From contig CM082592.2 of NCBI GenBank assembly GCA_040954595.2, positions 8,308,001-8,372,000 of the forward strand: a stretch of DNA of 64,000 nt, given 5' to 3'. Source of the DNA: Balanoglossus misakiensis (taxonomy: Eukaryota > Hemichordata). This document shows, in pieces, positions 48,084 through 60,744 of this stretch. The translations under genes were made by a program, and so were the position numbers. The notes under the pieces were generated by a model that saw nothing but the letters and a program-made list of their open reading frames with translations, was not told where the DNA came from and searched no databases. How positions within the stretch are numbered: the stretch's first letter is position 1; each line of letters starts with the position of its first letter.

Positions 48084-49401
48084 TATCGTCTCTCGTTCAT
48101 TGGTGGAAAGTATTCTCGGACAGTGCGGCTCCTGTCGTTTCTACACGAGCCCGGCTTGGATTGGATTGCGATTCACGCAATTTTACGCAGGTGTTGACAA
48201 TGGTTCCCTTTCGAGTGGGAAAGTGGAGTCAAGGTGCGGCTTTGGTGGAACGGAATGTGATGGCGCGTTCGCTGTGTCGGCAAAGTATATAGCACGCTGG
48301 CCGCGGCGATTTCTCGGTCTATTCCACTTATGTAAACATTTATATGTATTGCTAAGGCGGGCAGTGAGAGTCCATATTCAGATGGTCAGAGTATTATACA
48401 AACGCCAGTCGGTTTATCATTGGCGGCGTTCAGTGACGTCATGCGCTCTGTGAATTTGGTACCGTGTGCACGCTGATCATTTCGCAGAATGGACGTTTAA
48501 AAATCCGCGAAGGACTCCCGTTTCGTAAAGGACACTCTCTGGACAATAGGTGACCCCGTTGTCTGGAAGGTCAAGTCAGTTTCGCCGGACAACAAAACCC
48601 TTCCATACAATTTTATGAATTGCAAAGACGTATCTTCACTCTTTTGACGCAGGTATAAAGCGACCAGCTTTCATTCCATCCCATAAACCCGTTTGGCGCA
48701 GAAATATATTGTGCAGAAAGCTGGCACAAATGAAAACAAACTAAGAATGCTTTATACAATATTACTTATTGTGTTTTACAAATGAGAACAGAAACAACCA
48801 CGCACACACATCCATCCATATAAAGCAGTTTCAGTGTATTCCGTATGTAGTGTTTTAATAAAGTAAGAAAAAAATAATGCTTATATCATTATGATTTACA
48901 TAATAAATATTTCAAGTTGACCAACACATTTCTTGCTGTTGCCGTGGCCAGCACAACGCCAGCACCAGTGGTCCGGCCTCTGGTATGTATTGGCTAACCG
49001 AATAATAAATATTACATAATTAAAATTCAAGTCTTTATCGACCAGCTGTTTTACGCTTTCTGACCGCACGATAGAAATCACACGAAGATTTAACTTCCGG
49101 AAAGGGAAAGTTAACTTGTTATACATGTCATAGACAATACCCATAATGCATAATACTGTGTTATTTTGTAAATGATCATGGTTGGAACTTTTGACTACAC
49201 GAACTTAAAAAAATACCACTTCAACTTCGAACTAAAATATCTAGTCATGATCACATACAAAGCTCTGTCTGTTATGGAGGTGCCTCCATTGTTAGAATTA
49301 ACTAAATAACCGCTGCTTTAGATGGAGTGCGACCAGCGCAACCCCACCGCAATTAAATTTTACTGACGGATAATACCGTCTCACATTGCATGGCAGTGAC
49401 G
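48084..49401. other. Intergenic: promoter side of metalloproteinase 1 and 3' flank of metalloproteinase 2
   Basis: No exon with a recognisable signature on either strand; the 150-codon plus-strand frame at 48001-48453 overlaps exon 1 of metalloproteinase 1 antisense and carries no domain. Confidence 0.5.
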
Positions 49402-52400
49402 TTAATATTGGACAATCAGGGTAATTGTCAACAAAATTAGGCTTGGGAAGAGTCCGTGTCCGGCGCTGTTCTCTCCAGCCTCGAGGTTGATTTCGTCGCC
49501 GTCGACTTCGTCAAGAAGCATCGCATCGTCTTCTCCGAACTCGATGTCCGGTCGCCCGAGGTCGGAGTTGCTGCACTGCACCCAGCCGCTGCCGATGGTC
49601 CGTGGGTAGCCGGGCAGGACGTTGAATGTGTCGTGCTCGAACTTGTAGTACTGGTTTCCCTTGAAGAAGTAGACGTAGCGATCGCTGGCCTGGAGGACGG
49701 AGTCTACCTTTGAAGGAATTCCGTTCCAGTTGTTCATGTAAAACGGTCCGACTACGTCCATTCTCCAGTTGATCATATAGAAATAACCATCTGAAGCGAA
49801 GGAAATGAAAAATACATGTATTATTGACAGAAACATTTTGCAATGACGTTGTCTGGACAACACGATGGCTTGTCAAAAGATTTACATTTTTAATAATTCC
49901 ATAATATATAACCCGTGTGGTCGTGTCGTGCCCGTACTCACCTTTAAAGAAATAAGTCTGTCCGTTGCCGTCGAACTCGAAGGCGGCGTCAACGTTTTCT
50001 GGCAAGCCACGGAACTCCTCGCCGATTTGCTTCGGATAGCCTGGATCCATCGCCTGATTCTCAAAACGCCAGACTTGACTACCCTGTGATATTAAAGGGG
50101 AACGTTAGCCTCCATTCTAGAGTTTATGCTTCGGAATGTGGTTTCCACAACTTTCACTTACGCACATATCAAAGCCTCAAAAGTACGCGAAACCGGAAGT
50201 GACGTAGTCGCGTATCACGTCAGAATTACTACGTTCGGGTCTTTTGCCATGTTTCTATAGACCAAGTCGATAATTATTTGAAAGAATTTATTACAAACCT
50301 TAAAGAACCAGGTCTTTCCGAGCATCCCAGTGCTTCTCCAAAACCAGTAGTTAGAGGCGGTGAACGAAGCATCAAAGTTACCCATCACTCCCTGCCAGTT
50401 ATCTCGGATCAGTTTGGGGTATCCGGAATCCACGTGGCCATTGGTCAATCGCCAGTAGATTTCACCTGAAAGGTTCACGAACAGGGTAAAATTAGTATTC
50501 AAATAGTATTCAACAGTTCCAAGATATGATCGGAGACATCCCCTTTCTCTTTGCAATCACTTACAAACCTATTTGAGTAGTAAAAGTAAAATAACTTTGG
50601 CTTTTACCTTTGAAGGCGTACGTGCTTCCGTCTTTTGTCTCTGTGATTGTGTCGATGGTGGTTGGGCAGAATACAGGTGGGTTTGGGTTTGGGTTTGGGT
50701 TAGGATTCGGATTGGGATTTGGGGCTGGTGTGGATGTTGGCTCTGGTGCTTCGTCGGGCTTCGCTCCTGCAAAGACAGAAATGGCGTACTTAGTCCATGA
50801 AAAAAAAATGTGTTGGACAGTTCGATGCCCGATCGATAATATGGCGAAGACATTATCTCTTTGTCAGCAGTTCAAGAAACGCTCGCGTGCGCAAGTGCGT
50901 CCACACACACGCGCGCCTCAAAAAAGGGACACACTTACCGTATAGAAACTGGATTCCGGCGATATCGTCAGCGTCAAGCTGAAAGTCGGGTTTGTATCCA
51001 GTGTGATAGGGGTACATGAGGGAACCAAACACGTCACTGTGACCCAGACCGAGACTATGGCCGAATTCGTGAGCAGCCACCAAGTAAAGATTGACACCTG
51101 GTAAAAAAGCAATATATAGCATCCGTAAGCATCTGTACATGTATAAGTGGGTCAGTTCGAATACCTAATTCTTCGTCGTAAATGACTTCAAACAATGTAA
51201 AACCCAACAAGTTAATGGGACAGAAAAAATGAATGCACTGCACAAAATAATTCTCCATCTCCATACCTGAATATGAATCTGCCGTCCAAGTTTCACCGTC
51301 ATCAAAATGTGCGTCCCCTTTTACGTCGCCGTATGAGCTTGGGTAGAACGCATGCGCTAGAACTTTTCCTGGTCCGTCGAAGGTGGACGAGAAGAAGGGC
51401 CCGTCGTAGTGCGGAATGTAGGGGGCGGGAAACGAAATGTTGATGTCGGCCTTAACACTGCCGTCGACTTTTGTAAATTTGAGGGGAGTCTCATCCGACC
51501 AAAGCTAAGTAAATGAAGAAAATCGATTGTTAGTTTGTGTGAGGGCGCCAAATCTATATTCTGCTAACTTTAGCGACGTTCAGGCATGGCCAGGATTGGC
51601 ATATAAAAACAATGAGTGGGACTAAAGTGACTGTGTTCATAAGAGTCGACCATACGTGCAAAACTGCGCTCGCTACTGAATGTTACTTTAAAAAAGAAAT
51701 GGCGGGGGTCCGTTGGGGTCTGACGTTGACATTGACATTGAACGGCCATGACTGGCAGTGTTGTTAATCGTTCGACAGTAACTCTAAGCAGTATTGACGT
51801 CAATGGCAAAGAGTTGCATTTTGTGCTAACCTTGAACGCTGCTGCAATTTCCCTGTCAACAACCCACTCGGGCAGGTCGGTGGTGTACTGAGCGATGGAG
51901 TATGTCAGGTCCGTCTTCTGCCACTTGGCGGCTGCGTAGTAGCGTTTCCTGCGTCCGTTCTCGTCGGCTCCCGCCTCGAAGTCAGGCATGCCACAACGAG
52001 GCTCGTTCATCTTCTCAAGTGTTGCGTTGTCGAGTTTTCCTGTTGAGAATTGTTACATAAATTGGTAAATTGTCAGCGCCCTGCCACTGGCTTTGAATTT
52101 AGGTTTTGTTAATAAGGGCCTCTGGATTCATTGGGGTATTAAAACGGAGATGGTTCGAGTTATAGGTGAAGGCGAGAAAAGGCAACTCGACTGAGGAACA
52201 GATAACTAAAGAAACGAAATTCTTTTCATCCCACCTGTTTCGTTTAATCTCGCAAATCTTTGGAATTCTCTGATCGATTCACGTATCGTTGCTTCAGTAG
52301 TTAGGGCGTTGGGTAACACATCGGCGTATCCATAGTGATCAAGGAATTGCTGAGAATGGAAGAAGAAAATAGCTCAATATTAATGTTCGTTACAATAATT

Positions 52401-53073
52401 CCCAGTGAAACTGTATGTGAGCAGTTCGGTTACTTTTATGCGAACGTCTCAGTCACCTGTTGCCGGCCAAATATTTCCCTCATTGTCCACACTAGATGGC
52501 GCTATAAACGAATCTATATTTGACCGATGATGTCATCCACTTTTCCCCCTCCTGTGCAAGGCAGTGCCATCGAAAGCGGGTCAGTGAAAGTGGGCACACC
52601 CGGTACCCGCCGTCGCTTATTGTACTCAGTGTTACAAGAAAATAATAACTTGGCAACTGGGTGATCCACGAGTGGACTTTTGTGTTGGTGGCAGGCGAAG
52701 CCTAGTAGACGCTATTGTAGTTACCGTGTTCACTCACATACGCCAACGCATTCGGTTCAAGACCTACTTACCAGCTTGACCGATTCAAAATTTATCAAAC
52801 TTGAAGTTGTAGAACAAAAAAAACACACGAGCCATTGATTTGTAAAAAAAAAAGGGCAATCAACCTAGAGTCGACTTTAAACATCTGACAAGTAAGCCCA
52901 GACACAATGTGAAGTAAAAATCTTACCACTGCATCGCCGATGTTGGCGATGGGTCGCATCGGAGCAGGAGGAGGTGGAGCTTGGGCAGCGGCCGGCGCTG
53001 CTGCAACACGGTGGGAGTCCCACACGTAAACTGTTGCGATGACAACAAATATCTGTAACCTGCACAGAAACAT
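49402..53073 (-). CDS. Membrane-type (probably GPI-anchored) matrix metalloproteinase 2, 574 aa
   Basis: Nine exons: 52927-53073, 52235-52349, 51831-52039, 51267-51504, 50939-51097, 50608-50766, 50299-50465, 49942-50083 and 49402-49790. Same domain order as its neighbour: signal peptide, cysteine switch PRCGMPD (101-107), furin site RRKR (117-120), [11 protein letters not shown] (246-256) with Met264, hinge, four hemopexin blades, and a hydrophobic tail ending LIVQY with no basic stop-transfer, fitting GPI attachment near the preceding Gly/Ser/Ala residues. The hinge carries about eight Asn-Pro dipeptides in a row, longer than in metalloproteinase 1. The propeptide/catalytic exon of metalloproteinase 1 is split here by an extra intron (51505-51830) after AAAFK. 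The remaining intron positions and phases are identical, so the pair arose by tandem duplication. Confidence 0.93.
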
Positions 53074-56000
53074 CTTCTTGTGCTCTTGTTGTTATTGTTT
53101 GATGAAAAAGTATATCGTCTTGTTAACGTCTTCTTTCCGCGAGTCCAGCTCGGGTTCTGCTGGCAACGATTCTCCATCGCCTATTTATAGACCCGCCGAA
53201 ACACGGATACAACGGCCGACGCCTTTCCGGTGTTCAATGGAACCTGGAAAATAAATAATAAAATCGATAAATCGGTCCGTAAATAAACCGTGCGCGGGCG
53301 ATGAGTAATTCTCGCTTTGTTCGTGAGCGAAAACAATGGCGAAAAACTCCAACGTGGGTAAATGTGACCATATTCGGAGTGAGTACCTGTAGTCTGACGG
53401 ATTATGATTGGTCACGATCGCCGATGATGTCATCCAGCTTTACTCCGTAACTACTGTGATACACGGTGCCATCACCGCATTCGCTCGACCGTAAACAAAA
53501 ACGCTCACCTTCACAACGCTCCTAACAAGAATGTCCACTTTCAAAACACTCTAAACAAGAAAGTATTAGGCTGGCAATTTTCTATGGTAAACTCTGCGGA
53601 GAAAAAGAACAGACCGTGCTAATTGGTCAAGTAAAGCAGTTTTTATTGGAAATGACACAAACATCATAGAACGTGGAACTGGCAATACTTGATATTAGTC
53701 GTAACAAACCGGTGGCGTTAAACTTTTCGCTTGACTAAATCTTTTGACCTCGAAGCGGGGCTAAATTTAGCAACCAACAGCCCACGTATTGCCATGTCTT
53801 CCCTTTTGTAACGTCGGAATGTTCAATCAAAAATGGCCCTGCACTGAATGTCACCTGTTGTCTAAAATGTCGACAAAAGAATCACGCGTCTGACGGCTCT
53901 TGCAGCAAGCAACCGCGGCGTTTTGGCAGAGAAGCATTGCAAAACTGCAAATACATGCAGAAGGGGTCCGCGGGCCATGTTAGGAAGCCAGGAGCACACG
54001 TGCAAACAAAAATAGAGAATATTACCCCACACAACAAATACATACACACATAAACTACCAATTAAAAGCCTAAAATAGTATTATCAGTGATTTTCTTAAC
54101 AATCCTATGTTTCTCTATACACGTAAACCTCGAAATCTTTACGCGACGTCGACTGTGTATAACCATAGATGCTCCAGAAAAAAAACCTCGAGTATCTGTG
54201 ATTAAACGCACTTTTTATTCACCATGCACATAACGCACTTTTACATTTATGGTGTTTTTATGCTGTTGTTCGAGTTTACTGCTTGTCGTTCCATTGTATG
54301 AATGGATAATGTTTGAATTCCTTTATGGTCTGTAGCCCTTTGGTCTCCAGTACGTTCCGCCCCTGCTGTCGAATTCGCCTGTGATGGACGGTGTGCCAAT
54401 AGATCAACGAAAGTCTTATACATGTACTCATATTGTCACATTTATGGCATGGAAAAGAGGTTTATTTTCTTTAAAAACTGCCTGAGTACTGATTTTAATT
54501 AACTTTGCAAGCAAGTCAATGGCAACAATTTACTGCTGAAGGACAGGTGGAAGAACTTCGTTCAGGTGTTGAAATACGTGACACCATTAACCGTAGACTT
54601 TCCACTGCTCCGATTGGTATTCAGGTAGCAGGGTGTCCATTGTGGACATTAGCACCGGTGGCACAGAATCTATTGTTAGCCGAGTGCGTACACCTTATTA
54701 CCACGGGGGTATGCATCAACGTACAATGAAAAGCGCAAGTCATACGACCGGCGCGACCTCGCTGACGTAATGACGACGGTTGACACACGCCCGCCCCCGA
54801 AGTTGCTCTCAGTCGAACCAATGTCTTGGCTTAGTGTACTCCCGCTTACGTATAAGCACAGTGCCACTTACGTAAACGCGCCAGCTTCTTTATTTTGACC
54901 ACGGTGGAGTGACCGTGTTCTGACCAAATAAACGCGCAAAGTGAGTCAGTTTCAGCTTACAGTCAAGGAATTATTAATCAGTTCCTGGGTGGTACGGTCA
55001 ACAAGTGGCCATCGCAAATAAAAAAACAAGGGATGGTGAAATAACACTCTGTGTTGAACAACGGATCGTCAGTTGCACCTTGCTGAGATACACTGGGCTG
55101 TTTGACGTGTTGTGTCAGTGAGTCAACCCCAGTATTGTTAGCAAAACACAAAACTAGTCCTTGGAACTGTGCTCACCAGGCACTGAACTACGTGAGGTGA
55201 TTCTGTGTGAGATGTTGCATTAAACAACATACGAAATAGAGGGCCTAGGAACAAGAGTTTATGGACATATCATTTAACAAAGACAGTCAGTTTGTTGTTG
55301 ATGATGATATCATGGAGAAGCCATCCACGACTTTGAAAAGAATATAATTTGAGTAATTTCTTTGAAAACATGAGAATTTCGGTGGGAGTATAGGGAAATA
55401 CCATTTCATTAATTAACCCTATCCATATACCAATGCGGAAATATATTTTGAAACAGATCCGGGTAGCGAAAACCAATTACAGAATTGTCAATTTTTATTT
55501 ACCTTTATGGTATAAGTTTAGGCGCAATTTATAAAGAAATTGGCTCGTGTAATTCGCCACTTTGACGGCCTTCGCGGAAAAGTCACGTCCCCACTTCCCG
55601 GTGTCCACAAAGCAAGAAGTGGCGTTTTCTATTGTATTCCCCACAAAACAATCCACCTGTCCCCCATTTTGTTGAAACAACTCTTTAGTCAGTGCGTAAG
55701 CGTCAACGTGAGAACACATATGACACTGCCTGATTGAACAGGAGTCTCGTGACCGGATATGCGACCTTTGGGTTCACCTCAGATGCTGCTTCGCGTTCAG
55801 ATGATTGCACAACGCCCTGTCATAGTTCCGCCGGACCGTCCTGTTCCATCCCACTTCAATTCGTGGAGAAGTGACCAGGATCCTTCAAGAAGTCGTGCCG
55901 AGGTACAGATTGTCTCGGTAATGACATCCCGCCCAATGAGTGATGCCAACGAACGTACAATAAACTAATTTTGCTGTACACAATAATCTTTTAGAACCGA

Positions 56001-56330
56001 AGAAATATGTACATACATGTATTAAGGAAGACATGGCAATTTATGCGAGAATCAACGACCGCTTTAGCCGAAGATATCATCTGATAAAAAGTCACATGAA
56101 CTTTACTTATATTTAGTGTTACCAGGCACGATATACAAAAAATAAAAAAAAATAAAAATATCGGATTTCATTCATTCATTCAGCCTTTTGGTCAATATGT
56201 TCAGACTGTTACATGTATCACGTTGAGGGCGCACTCCACCCAAAATAAAACAGGAATAAATATTGTTGTAAAATTATTGTGTAAAAACCCTGAAAGTCCG
56301 AATGGGTTTGCACTCCCGCTGTTCCAGGGA
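53074..56330. other. Intergenic region, about 3.3 kb
   Basis: It should hold the metalloproteinase 2 promoter next to 53073. An open frame at 55495-55719 (minus; several Cys, with a possible acceptor and donor) could be an exon of an unrecognised gene, but I could not connect it to others. No repeat or RNA gene is recognised. Confidence 0.45.
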
Positions 56331-57293
56331 TTACTTCTCCTCCCGCCTCTCGCCCTGTACAACAACTTCTTGTACTTCTTGTACATGTGGGGAGTCGTGA
56401 TATCCGACTGGAGAGAAAAAGAAATGGCCAAAATTCATTTTGCGGGTAATATGTGTGATATTTTGCAGTCCAACATGTGATGTGATGTGTTGCGTGTTGT
56501 CTTATATCTTGTATATTGTATTGTATAAATTCTGCTTTCATATTCTAAATATACTTTTTCTGATGAGTAAACGTAAATAAAACGCTATAATTATATTAAA
56601 ATCTGGTATAAGAACTCACTGTAAGACATGACGACAAACAGCCAACCCCACCAGGCCGCCCAGATGAAACCAACGATTAAAGCAGACGAGATGAGCTGCA
56701 GCCAGCCGAACCAGAAGTTGATGCAAAAGATGCGACACCTGTCCTTAACGCTCGGGTGTTTCGCACAACACGTGAGCACCGCGAAGGCTGCCATTATTGT
56801 ACCTGCGCAGATGAAGGAGAAAAGACGACTTGTAAACCCGGGCGTTGCATATTTAATGGAAGTGCATGGTATTAGCTCCGTTACGTGTAAATGTTGGTGC
56901 GCTGTGGTATTAATAGACCATTTCCAAACTCCACGAGACCCTGTGAGATCTCCCCGCGTTGCTGGACATTTTATATGGGAGGACATTCTCATACGACACG
57001 GCAAGCATGGCTCTTTGCGTTGTTCTTAAACTTTGCACCTGTTCTTGAAACTTACCAATGCCGGGAATTATGCAGTTCATTATGAAACACGTCCAGGCCC
57101 AGCACTGGTGCATGGCTGGCAACATGTTCATAAAACCGAGTAACATCTTTTTGGCCTTTTGCTGCTTCATCGCTTCCGCCGTCATTTCTGGTGGACCCGC
57201 TGTTTGCCCCGCTTGGAACTCTTCGTAACCTGGCGGTGAGGGCGGCTGCTTCACATCAACTTGTGGTTGGGCTATTTGTTTTGGGTAGGACAT
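56331..57293 (-). CDS. SPEC3/Stum family membrane protein S1, 165 aa
   Basis: Three exons: 57056-57293 (ATG at 57293), 56620-56802 and 56331-56407 (stop TAA), both junctions in phase 1. The N-terminal 55 residues are Pro/Gln-rich (QPPSPPGYEE) and probably cytosolic. The core has LPAMHQCWAW, CIIPGIGTIMAAF, a CC pair, then KDRCRIFCINFWFGWLQL and a second hydrophobic span with WAAWWGW: the two-helix arrangement of the SPEC3/Stum family, named for sea urchin ectodermal SPEC3 and Drosophila Stumble, a protein of mechanosensory neurons. The C-terminus is short and charged. Function in this organism is not known; ciliary or sensory-cell use is inferred from relatives. It is head to head with S2. Confidence 0.88.
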
Positions 57294-59299
57294 CTTGGCC
57301 TATACTGTACTGTATGCGAAAAAAATGCATTTGGGAAATATAACCAGGCGGACAATGGGATATCCGATATTTAGGCCCCTAAAGACGTTACAGGATAAAC
57401 CATGATACCCGCAGTACACTGTCGCCGTTTTCCCCACAGTATGCGACACACAAAAGGAACGATGGTCCAGTGTATTATCGGTGGACAACTTTCACCGATT
57501 CAATGCAACTTTCGTTTCCAGTACATGAAGTACAATTTCAGTAACGTCTGTGTACACGGTACCAAGCAGTTACTCGTATCGCAGGTAACAGAAAGAGTGT
57601 CATACCGGCGTGCCGAAGGAAAGTGGTCGTATTTACACTTGTCAAAAGAAACAATGGTAACAACAACACTGTCGTCGGTTGTGCGGTGTATAAACTCCGG
57701 GCTCACACCGAAAAAATTATCACTGATTAACATCGGTTCGCCCACCGATGCCTCGTCACGACCGTAAGACAGTTCCCCCTGCATACAGAACGCGGCGATA
57801 ATGAAAGCTAGTAACAATTCAAGAGGACAGATGAGTTGAGTCGTGCGTGAGTTGCGTTTACACCTATACGGTATACCGTACCGAAGGTGTGGCAACAATG
57901 GCGTTCGAGTCCGCGTGACAACAAATTAGCAAGTGCATTATCGACTTGCATTGTAAACTAACAATTACCTTGACTGTAAAAAAAAACGTTTGAGTTGTCT
58001 CGACTGAGCTTTCCGAATAACAGCCGATCTTCTGATTGTTGTCAACTACCACCAGCAAGCTAGCTCCAGCTACGTGACATTACGCTTTACAGTTCATCAC
58101 GTGATCGGTTGACAGATTGGGGTCAGGCTACTCTTACTCTAGATATACAAAGGGGAAAATGGCTATACTAACATCATGCATCATGTGTCAATATTCAATA
58201 GTGTAGTCCAAAAGGACGGTTCAGATTTCTGCCACTACGGACCCCAGAGGCCTTTCCATGAATAAATACACGCATGCATACATGCATGCCTACATGTACA
58301 TAGGCCTACACTAACAGGTAGCCTACGCAGGCAGGCACAGACTGGTGAACATCGTACCAAGTGTCAGCTGGTTCGAGTGTCGCCTACAATCCGACGAAAG
58401 TACGATTGTGTCTGACACCATTATAACTGCTGTTTCTGGCACTATAGACAGTTAACTTTAGATATAAGATTTATCTTCTAAGATCTAATGACGCAGCTCA
58501 GAGCACAGGAGGGCCTAACCTATATCAGTTTGAGGAGTACTAGTAACTTATTACATAATTTGCATCACATGATTTGGTTCGTAGTGTCAATATTGGTTGT
58601 TATGACACAACTGCAGAGGACTATTTATTGAATGTCAGAAAACGACACAGCACCATTTTTCTAACACGCAATTATTGCCATCAAACGGAAATGGACTTTA
58701 CGAAAAAACACGGCAATTTAGGATAAACGTCTTATGCCCTTGAAAACAGAAATCCTGTCTGTCTATTTCACACAATGGATTGTGACCGGTCAGTCGGCAT
58801 TAATACTTGCTGCATGATATGAAGCAACTTTGGTAAATATTCCCGCTTGCACATGACTGTGACTTATTTATGTTAATGCGTCGTTGAACAAACACAACTT
58901 GTTGCGCAGAATAACACACCTGACCAAAGGTCATAGAAGCATTCATATATTTGCGTCTTTTTATTGGAAGGGAGGTCCAAATATTCATTGACGTTTAAGT
59001 TGTGATAACCGCAACACCGAGCGTAGGCGAGAATTGCACACCTAAGGTACGATTTCATGGTTTTATTTTATCGAAGTTTTGTCATAAATGCTGTCTCCAA
59101 ATTCCCACAAATTATCCTCAGATAATTTTCGGGCGATGAAGCCTGCGTGGGAGTTACCGAGTTCTGTTTATATTTCATTTTATCAATCCCTGTAGGACTC
59201 GATATATTGACAGAAAAGATCACACACTATACCTCTTACTTTTTTCGATATCAGGCTCTAATCTTTCAACTGAAATTTAGAAGTTTGACCACATACACG
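57294..59299. other. Region between the divergent SPEC3/Stum genes S1 and S2
   Basis: About 2 kb that must contain both promoters. A minus-strand frame at 57500-57898 has a hydrophobic signal-like stretch (ELLLAFIIAAF) but no in-frame ATG ahead of it and no family I recognise. Nothing else is seen. Confidence 0.45.
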
Positions 59300-60744
59300 A
59301 TGTCTTACCCAAAACAAACGTATCAGCCACAAATGCAGACGACACAGCAGCCGCCCTCACCGCCAGGATACGAAGAGTCACAGACAAACCAAGCGTCGAC
59401 GTTACAAGGAGACGCTCTTGCACAAACCAGCGCCAAGAACAAGAAGGCCCTACTCAAGTATGTGGGCATGTTACCTGCTCTGCACCAATGCATGGCCTGG
59501 ACTTGTTTTATCATCAACTGCATCATTCCTGGTATAGGTAGGTTAAAGGAGGACCATTCTGACCGTAGTTTCCCCTTGAAGATGCGGACCTTCCTATAGG
59601 ACGCGATCACAGTATACATATTCATGTGTGGTGACGTGCATTACGCAAAAAACCAGAGTCGATGTGTTTATGATTACTACCGTTGTCATTTAAGCACCCC
59701 GAAACACTGATAAGAACTCCAATATAATTAGCCAGAGTAAACTGAGATTTTTATGCTGAAGTCGGCATATGGTTACATTTGCAATGATCATTATAACTGA
59801 TTACATAGCTCTGTATCAACATGTACCACAGGGGGCATCCTGCTTCAAAACTGACACTGTGTAAAATCTCTTTACAAATGTGTACACATGTGTTTTAGAC
59901 ATGTTCGAAGCAGGACACCCCCAGAGTGTGTTGATACAGAACTGCTCTAATCAGTTCTAATGATCAAAACGAACATAACCAGATGCCGACTGCAGCGTAG
60001 CAATCTCAGTTTACTCTGGCTAATTATATTGGAGTTCTTATCAGTGTTTCGGGGTGCTTAAATGACAACGGTAGTATTGTAACGTTGAATCTTTGTTCAC
60101 TCTTTTATGCAGGTACAATAATTGCAGCCTTCTCGGTGCTCACGTGTTGTGCGAAACACCCGAGCGTTAAGGACCGGTGTCGCATCTTTTGCATCAACTT
60201 CTGGTTCGGCTGGTTGCAGCTCATCACCTGCGTCCTAATCATCGGCTACGTGTGGGCCATCATGTGGGGCTGGGGCTTCATCGTCTATTCGTACAGTGAG
60301 TATACATTTGTACACTCACAGCCTGGGTCGCCCGCCGCGCCGGGCAGTGCTGGGATCCACGCTCAGGGCACTTAATCCACTAAACTGTTTGCACTGGAGG
60401 ACTGTCTGCATACACAGTTGCGTATAGCCAGTCGTCTGGTTATAATTTCATGGCCAAATTTCGTGGCGGCGTACAGTGCAGCCATCTTCACTGAGAAAAT
60501 AGTGCGCAGATTAGGATTGTTAAAACATAATTATATATGTAAATATTATGCAAATTAGGCGCCGCATTAATTTTACAACAATTTTCTGTCACCATGTTGT
60601 TAAAAAAAGTCACTTTTGTTTTCAGTTGGCTATCACGGTGGTATGGACGTACCGGAGATTCAACAGGTGGTTGCGGGACAGAAACAGGAAGAGAAACAAA
60701 AAGCCCAGGAAAACACTGAAACATTGGAAATGACCTCTTATTAA
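59300..60744 (+). CDS. SPEC3/Stum family membrane protein S2, 179 aa
   Basis: Three exons: 59300-59537, 60113-60295 and 60626-60744 (stop TAA). Exons 1 and 2 have exactly the same lengths (238 and 183 bases) and phases as in S1. Same layout: a Pro/Gln-rich head with QPPSPPGYEE, then LPALHQCMAW, CIIPGIGTIIAAF, KDRCRIFCINFWFGWLQL and a second membrane span with WAIMWGWGF. The C-terminal exon is longer than in S1 and Gln/Glu-rich (VVAGQKQEEKQ), ending MTSY. Intron 1 contains a 400-bp palindromic element. An upstream in-frame ATG at 59147 exists, but the match of the start to S1 (MSYPKQ) supports 59300. Confidence 0.9.
59676..60075. mobile_element. 400-bp palindromic foldback element (MITE-like)
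   Basis: The outer 71 bases are exact reverse complements (59676-59746 and 60005-60075). Similarity continues inward through most of the element (for example CTGTATCAACA on the left against TGTTGATACAG on the right, and both copies of CCTGCTTC), meeting near 59875. There is no coding capacity. It sits in intron 1 of S2. The flanks allow at most a 3-base duplication (ATT), so the class is unclear. Confidence 0.85.

Noticed and set aside
55759-55968. A 69-codon plus-strand frame rich in Arg and Pro
   Set aside because: No family motif, no splice partners, and no repeat signature; left unannotated.
57500-57898. A 132-codon minus-strand frame with a signal-peptide-like stretch
   Set aside because: No ATG ahead of the hydrophobic stretch, no recognised family and no convincing splice partners; too weak to annotate.
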